Positions 60,670 through 64,000 of a stretch of 64,000 nt of DNA are shown piece after piece; position 1 is the stretch's first letter; every line of letters begins with the position of its first letter. The translations under genes and the position numbers were made by a program. The stretch spans positions 427,301-491,300 of the forward strand of contig NZ_LMQR01000001.1 of NCBI RefSeq assembly GCF_001424645.1, in the 5' to 3' direction. The notes under the pieces are model-generated. The model saw nothing but the letters and a program-made list of their open reading frames with translations. It made no database searches and was not told the DNA's origin. Source of the DNA: Frigoribacterium sp. Leaf415 (GTDB lineage Bacteria; Actinomycetota; Actinomycetes; Actinomycetales; Microbacteriaceae).

Positions 60670-61791
60670 ATGAGCGCTCCCGACAAGGACTACCGGCTGC
60701 CGAACGGGGGCCCGCGGCTCGCGGCCCTTCCGAAGGTGTCGCTGCACGACCACCTCGACGGGGGCCTCCGGCCCGAGACCGTCGTGGACCTGGCGGCCGA
60801 GGCCGGCATCGACCTCCCCGCGTCCGACCCCGAGGCGCTGCGCCGCTGGTTCGTCGAGAACGCCGACTCCGGCACCCTCGTCGACTACCTCGCCACCTTC
60901 GAGCTCACGGTCGCGGTCATGCAGACCGCCGACCAGTTGACCCGGGTCGCCCACGAGTTCGTCCTCGACCTGGCCGCCGACGGGGTCGTCCACGCCGAGG
61001 TTCGCTGGGCCCCCGAGCAGCACCAGCGGAAGGGGCTCACCCTCGACCAGGCGGTCGAGGCGGTGCAGGCGGGCTTCGCGTCGGCCGTGCGCTCGCTCGC
61101 CGCCGACGGGTACGAGATCTCGGTCGGGCAGATCCTCAGTGCGTTGCGCCAGGGCGAGCGGTCGCTCGAGATCGCCCAGCTCGCGGTCCGCCATCGCGAG
61201 AACGGCGTGCTGGCCTTCGACATCGCCGGGCCCGAGGCCGGGCACCCGGCCGCCGACCACAAGGTCGCCTTCGACCTGCTGGCCCGCGAGTTCATGCCCG
61301 TCACGGTGCACGCGGGCGAGGCCGACGGCCTCGACAGCATCCGTGGCGCGCTGATCGACGGGCGGGCCCTCCGACTCGGCCACGGTGTCCGCATCGCCGA
61401 GGACATCCGCGTCGTCGCGAGCAAGGGGTCGACCTCGACGGTCGAGATCGGGCCCATCGCCTCGTGGGTCCGCGACCGCGAGATCCCGCTCGAGCTGTCG
61501 CCACAGTCCAACCTGCAGACCGGCGCGATCGCCGCCTGGGGTCGCGACCTCGACGACCACCCCTTCGACCTGCTCTACCAGCTCGGCTACAGCGTCACGG
61601 TCAACACCGACAACCGTCTGATGAGCGACACGAGCCTCTGCAAAGAGCTCGCCCTCCTCAGCCAGGCCTTCGACTACGACCTCGACGACCACGAGACGTT
61701 CCAGCTCAACGCCGCCGCATCGTGCTTCCTGCCGCTCGAGGACCGCGAGGCGCTGGCCGACCGCATCACCGCCGGCTTCGAGGGGGTCTGA
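60670..61791 (+). CDS. add: Adenosine deaminase
   Basis: Converts adenosine to inosine. The product has 373 residues. The zinc His pair is in VSLHDHLDGGLRPET near 24, VTVHAGEADGLDSIRGAL holds another zinc His and the catalytic Glu region, and LGHGVRIAED and VNTDNRLMSDTSL complete the active site. It has its own promoter after the deoA terminator. The next gene starts two bases after its stop. The TNTDNR-like motif favours true adenosine over adenine deaminase. Confidence 0.93.
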   Translation: MSAPDKDYRLPNGGPRLAALPKVSLHDHLDGGLRPETVVDLAAEAGIDLPASDPEALRRWFVENADSGTLVDYLATFELTVAVMQTADQLTRVAHEFVLDLAADGVVHAEVRWAPEQHQRKGLTLDQAVEAVQAGFASAVRSLAADGYEISVGQILSALRQGERSLEIAQLAVRHRENGVLAFDIAGPEAGHPAADHKVAFDLLAREFMPVTVHAGEADGLDSIRGALIDGRALRLGHGVRIAEDIRVVASKGSTSTVEIGPIASWVRDREIPLELSPQSNLQTGAIAAWGRDLDDHPFDLLYQLGYSVTVNTDNRLMSDTSLCKELALLSQAFDYDLDDHETFQLNAAASCFLPLEDREALADRITAGFEGV

Positions 61792-61793
61792 GC

Positions 61794-62240
61794 ATGGCTC
61801 TCCCTCCGCTGCCCGACGAGGCGGTCGTCATCGGTGCCCGGGTCGCCGACTGGCGCGAGGCCGTCCGTGTCGCGGGGCACGCGCTGGTCGACTCCGGCGC
61901 CGCCCGCGAGGGCTACGGCGACGAGATGGTCCGCATGATCGACGAGCACGGCCCCTACGTGGTCATCGCGCCGGGCCTCGTGTTGGCCCATGCCCGGCCG
62001 GGCGACGACGTGGTGCGCGACGGTCTCGCCGTGGTCACGTTGGCCGAGCCCGTGCCCTTCGGCCACCCGCACAACGATCCGGTCAGCGTGGTCCTCGGCC
62101 TCGCGATCGTCACGGTCGGCGGCCACCTCGAATCGATCGCCGACCTCGCGAACGTCTTCAACGAGGCCTCCGTCATCCCCGCCCTCGCGGCCGCCACCTC
62201 GGTCGACGAGGTGCGTCGGTTGATGGGCGTCCCCGCCTGA
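61794..62240 (+). CDS. PTS EIIA component, ascorbate/mannitol type
   Basis: The product has 148 residues. The phospho-acceptor is probably His66 in PYVVIAPGLVLAHARPGDDV, and FGHPHNDPVSVVLGLA carries the second conserved His. This resembles UlaC/SgaA-like EIIA proteins. The start is two bases after the add stop, so it is cotranscribed with add. The sugar is unknown. EIIB follows after 29 bases, but no EIIC membrane gene is seen before the operon ends. Confidence 0.88.
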   Translation: MALPPLPDEAVVIGARVADWREAVRVAGHALVDSGAAREGYGDEMVRMIDEHGPYVVIAPGLVLAHARPGDDVVRDGLAVVTLAEPVPFGHPHNDPVSVVLGLAIVTVGGHLESIADLANVFNEASVIPALAAATSVDEVRRLMGVPA

Positions 62241-62269
62241 CCCTCCCCACGACGGATCGAGACAGCCCC

Positions 62270-62542
62270 ATGAAGATCGTCACCATCTGCGGCGCCGGCA
62301 TCGGCAGCAGCGGAATCCTCAAGGTCAACGCCGAGCGCGTGCTGGCCAAGCTCGACATCGAGGCCGACGTCGTCGCGGCCGACATCGGCTCGATCGCCTC
62401 GGTCGGCGACGACGCCCAGGTGATCCTCACGTCGGCCGAGTTCGTCGAGGCCATCGGCTCCACGTTCGCCGACGTCATCGTCATCCAGAACCACTTCGAC
62501 CAGGCCGAGCTGACCGAGAAGCTGCAGAAGTCGCTCGGCTGA
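62270..62542 (+). CDS. PTS EIIB component, ascorbate/lactose type
   Basis: The product has 90 residues. The phospho-acceptor Cys7 is in IVTICGAGIGSSGIL, the UlaB/SgaB pattern, and the rest has the small alternating fold of the family (AQVILTSAEFVEAIGS and FADVIVIQNHFD). A two-way terminator follows, so this is the last gene of the add run. EIIC must be elsewhere, or the pair has a regulatory task. Confidence 0.88.
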   Translation: MKIVTICGAGIGSSGILKVNAERVLAKLDIEADVVAADIGSIASVGDDAQVILTSAEFVEAIGSTFADVIVIQNHFDQAELTEKLQKSLG

Positions 62543-62581
62543 GCGCGGCGTGCGGCACCGGGGCGAGCCGCCACGGCACGG

Positions 62582-62630
62582 ACGTGAGAGACCCCGGAGG
62601 CGCGACCTGCGCCTCCGGGGTCTCTCACGT
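62582..62630. terminator. Strong two-way terminator between EIIB and phosphohexomutase
   Basis: A perfect 22-bp stem: arms 62582-62603 (ending CCCCGGAGGCGC) and 62609-62630 (starting GCGCCTCCGGGG), loop GACCT. It lies between converging genes. Confidence 0.9.
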
Positions 62631-62656
62631 CGTCCGGGCGGTCACCGCCCCGACCG

Positions 62657-64000
62657 TCAGGCCAGCAGGTCGCGCATGCCCGCGTCGAGGTCGGCCACGG
62701 CCGCCTCGGCCGCTGCCCGGCGGGCGACGGCGTCGCCCTCGGTGCTCGACGCGTCGATGTAGACCTTGAGCTTCGGCTCGGTGCCGCTCGGGCGGACGAT
62801 CACGCGGGAGCCGTCGGTGAGCCAGTAGCGCAGGATGTCGCCTGCGGGGAAGGCCCCGAATCCGTCGCGGAAGTCGTCGACGCGGTCGACGCGGTGCGAG
62901 CCGATGGTCGCCGGGGGTCGCTGACGGAGACCGTCGGTGAGCGCCGTGATGGTGGCGAGGTCGTCGACCCGGATCGAGATCTGCGACGAGGCGTAGGCGC
63001 CGAACCGCTCGTCGAAGGCGACGAGGTGCTCGGCCAGGCTCGACCCGGCGGTGTGCAGCTCGGTGGCGAGGGCGAGCAGGTCGACCGCGGCCGAGATGCC
63101 GTCCTTGTCGCGGACGACGTCGGGGTCGACGAGGTAGCCGAGTGCCTCTTCGTAGCCGTAGAGCAGTCCTCCGACACGGGAGACCCACTTGAAGCCGGTG
63201 AGGGTGTCGACGTAGTCGAGCCCGTGCACCCGGGCGATCTCGCGGAGGGCGGGGGAGGAGACGATGCTCGCGGCCAGGGTGCCGTCGCGGTCGTCCCGAC
63301 GTGCGCGCTCGGCGGCGCGCCAGCCGAGCAGCGAACCGACCTCGTTGCCGCTGAGACGGCGCCACCCACCGTCGACGGGGATCGCGACCGCGAGTCGGTC
63401 GGCGTCGGGGTCGTTGGCGATGACCAGGTCGGCCTCGACGCGGTCGGCCGTGGCGAACGAGAGGTCCATGGCGCCGGGCTCTTCGGGGTTGGGGAAGGCC
63501 ACGGTCGGGAACGCCGCGTCGGGGGCGCTCTGCTCGCTGACGGGGATCGGCTCGGTGAAGCCCGCGGTGGCGAACACGCGGCGCGCGACCTCCCACCCGA
63601 CGCCGTGCATCGCGGTGTAGACGACGCGTGGCTGACGACCGGTCGAGGCCGTCCCGGCGACGGCGGCGGTCCGACGGACGTACTCCATGACGAGGTCGTC
63701 GCCGGCCTCGCGGTAGTCGTCGGAACGGGCCAGCCGGGTGACGGGGGACTGTGCCGCCTTCTCGATCTCGGCCGCGATCTCGCCGTCGACCGGCGAGACG
63801 ATCTGCGATCCGGCGTCGACGCCGCCGAGATAGACCTTGTAGCCGTTGTCCTGCGCCGGGTTGTGGCTGGCGGTGACCATGACGCCCGCACTGACGTCGA
63901 GGTGACGCACCGCGAAGGCCAGCACCGGAGTCGGCAGGGCCCGCGGCAGGATCGTCGCGGACACGCCGGCCGCCGCCATGATCTCGGCGGTGTCGCGCGC
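62657..64000 (-). CDS. Phosphomannomutase/phosphoglucomutase family, 5' end cut off
   Basis: At least 448 residues are visible; the frame is open through the right edge, so the true start lies outside. VMVTASHNPAQDNGYKVYLG carries the active Ser, NDPDADRLAVAIP the metal loop, TGFKWVS-type sugar loop (LTGFKWVSRVGGLLYGYEEA) and VRPSGTEPKLKVYID the phosphate-binding end. By size and motifs it is a PmmB-like enzyme, making mannose-1-phosphate or converting glucose or pentose phosphates. It could feed ManC, or handle pentose-1-phosphate from DeoA. Confidence 0.9.
   Translation of the reverse strand, partial: ARDTAEIMAAAGVSATILPRALPTPVLAFAVRHLDVSAGVMVTASHNPAQDNGYKVYLGGVDAGSQIVSPVDGEIAAEIEKAAQSPVTRLARSDDYREAGDDLVMEYVRRTAAVAGTASTGRQPRVVYTAMHGVGWEVARRVFATAGFTEPIPVSEQSAPDAAFPTVAFPNPEEPGAMDLSFATADRVEADLVIANDPDADRLAVAIPVDGGWRRLSGNEVGSLLGWRAAERARRDDRDGTLAASIVSSPALREIARVHGLDYVDTLTGFKWVSRVGGLLYGYEEALGYLVDPDVVRDKDGISAAVDLLALATELHTAGSSLAEHLVAFDERFGAYASSQISIRVDDLATITALTDGLRQRPPATIGSHRVDRVDDFRDGFGAFPAGDILRYWLTDGSRVIVRPSGTEPKLKVYIDASSTEGDAVARRAAAEAAVADLDAGMRDLLA

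Noticed and set aside
58702-61692. A 996-codon minus-strand frame opposite cdd, deoA and add
   Set aside because: Shadow of three well-supported genes; no family features.

Overview
The window is chromosomal DNA of a high-GC (roughly 70% by eye) actinobacterium, most probably of the family Microbacteriaceae. The evidence is the codon use, a 6C-type small RNA, a Tad/Flp pilus locus of the Rv3654c type, a Rv2578c-type radical SAM protein under an actinobacterial SOS box, Lys-rich topoisomerase I, and many start codons that lie 6-7 bases after a -10 box (leaderless mRNAs). I cannot fix the genus. I see no phage, plasmid, insertion sequence, CRISPR array or rRNA, so this is mostly core genome.

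Layout. 0-5 kb: partial DUF1206 membrane protein, lysC-asd, mqo. 5-10 kb: LexA-controlled radical SAM gene, then a histidine kinase, a second membrane protein with a degenerate cytoplasmic domain, a response regulator and tdk in one overlapping run. 10-14 kb: an array of hairpin repeats, tRNA-Pro, and (minus strand) a class A penicillin-binding protein overlapping a phosphoesterase. 14-25 kb: DUF4177/RidA pair, acs, 6C RNA, Tad pilus genes, topA, holB and a TetR regulator; from memory this order resembles Mycobacterium tuberculosis Rv3667-Rv3644c. 25-32 kb: tRNA-Thr, a secreted CAP-like protein, two Gfo/Idh oxidoreductases, dacB, a nicotinamidase and a semialdehyde dehydrogenase. 32-42.8 kb (minus strand): enoyl-CoA hydratase family, ABC exporter, MHS transporter, the trpS-GNAT-ribD-ribA run, exodeoxyribonuclease III and a YihY membrane protein. 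42.9-47 kb: ptsI and a small block of poorly known proteins. 47-64 kb: sdhCDAB, mannosyltransferase and manC, then a nucleoside uptake and salvage operon (BMP lipoprotein, ATPase, two permeases, cdd, deoA), add, PTS EIIA and EIIB, and a partial phosphohexomutase; this part resembles Rv3308-Rv3319.

How the genes work together. The 53.4-60.5 kb block imports nucleosides, deaminates cytidine, and splits pyrimidine nucleosides to base plus pentose-1-phosphate, which a phosphopentomutase-type enzyme could pass to central metabolism. MgtA and ManC make and use GDP-mannose for cell-envelope glycolipids. Mqo, SdhCDAB and Acs serve the TCA cycle and acetate use. LysC-Asd feeds lysine, diaminopimelate, threonine and methionine; PonA-like PBP and DacB build and trim peptidoglycan.

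Most of the window is ordinary. The best second looks are the SOS box fused to a leaderless promoter, the 6C RNA, the kinase with a degenerate membrane partner, the hairpin-repeat array, a 20-residue Arg-rich leader peptide coupled to an unknown gene, a possible split DUF6177 protein, and EIIA/EIIB genes without an EIIC.
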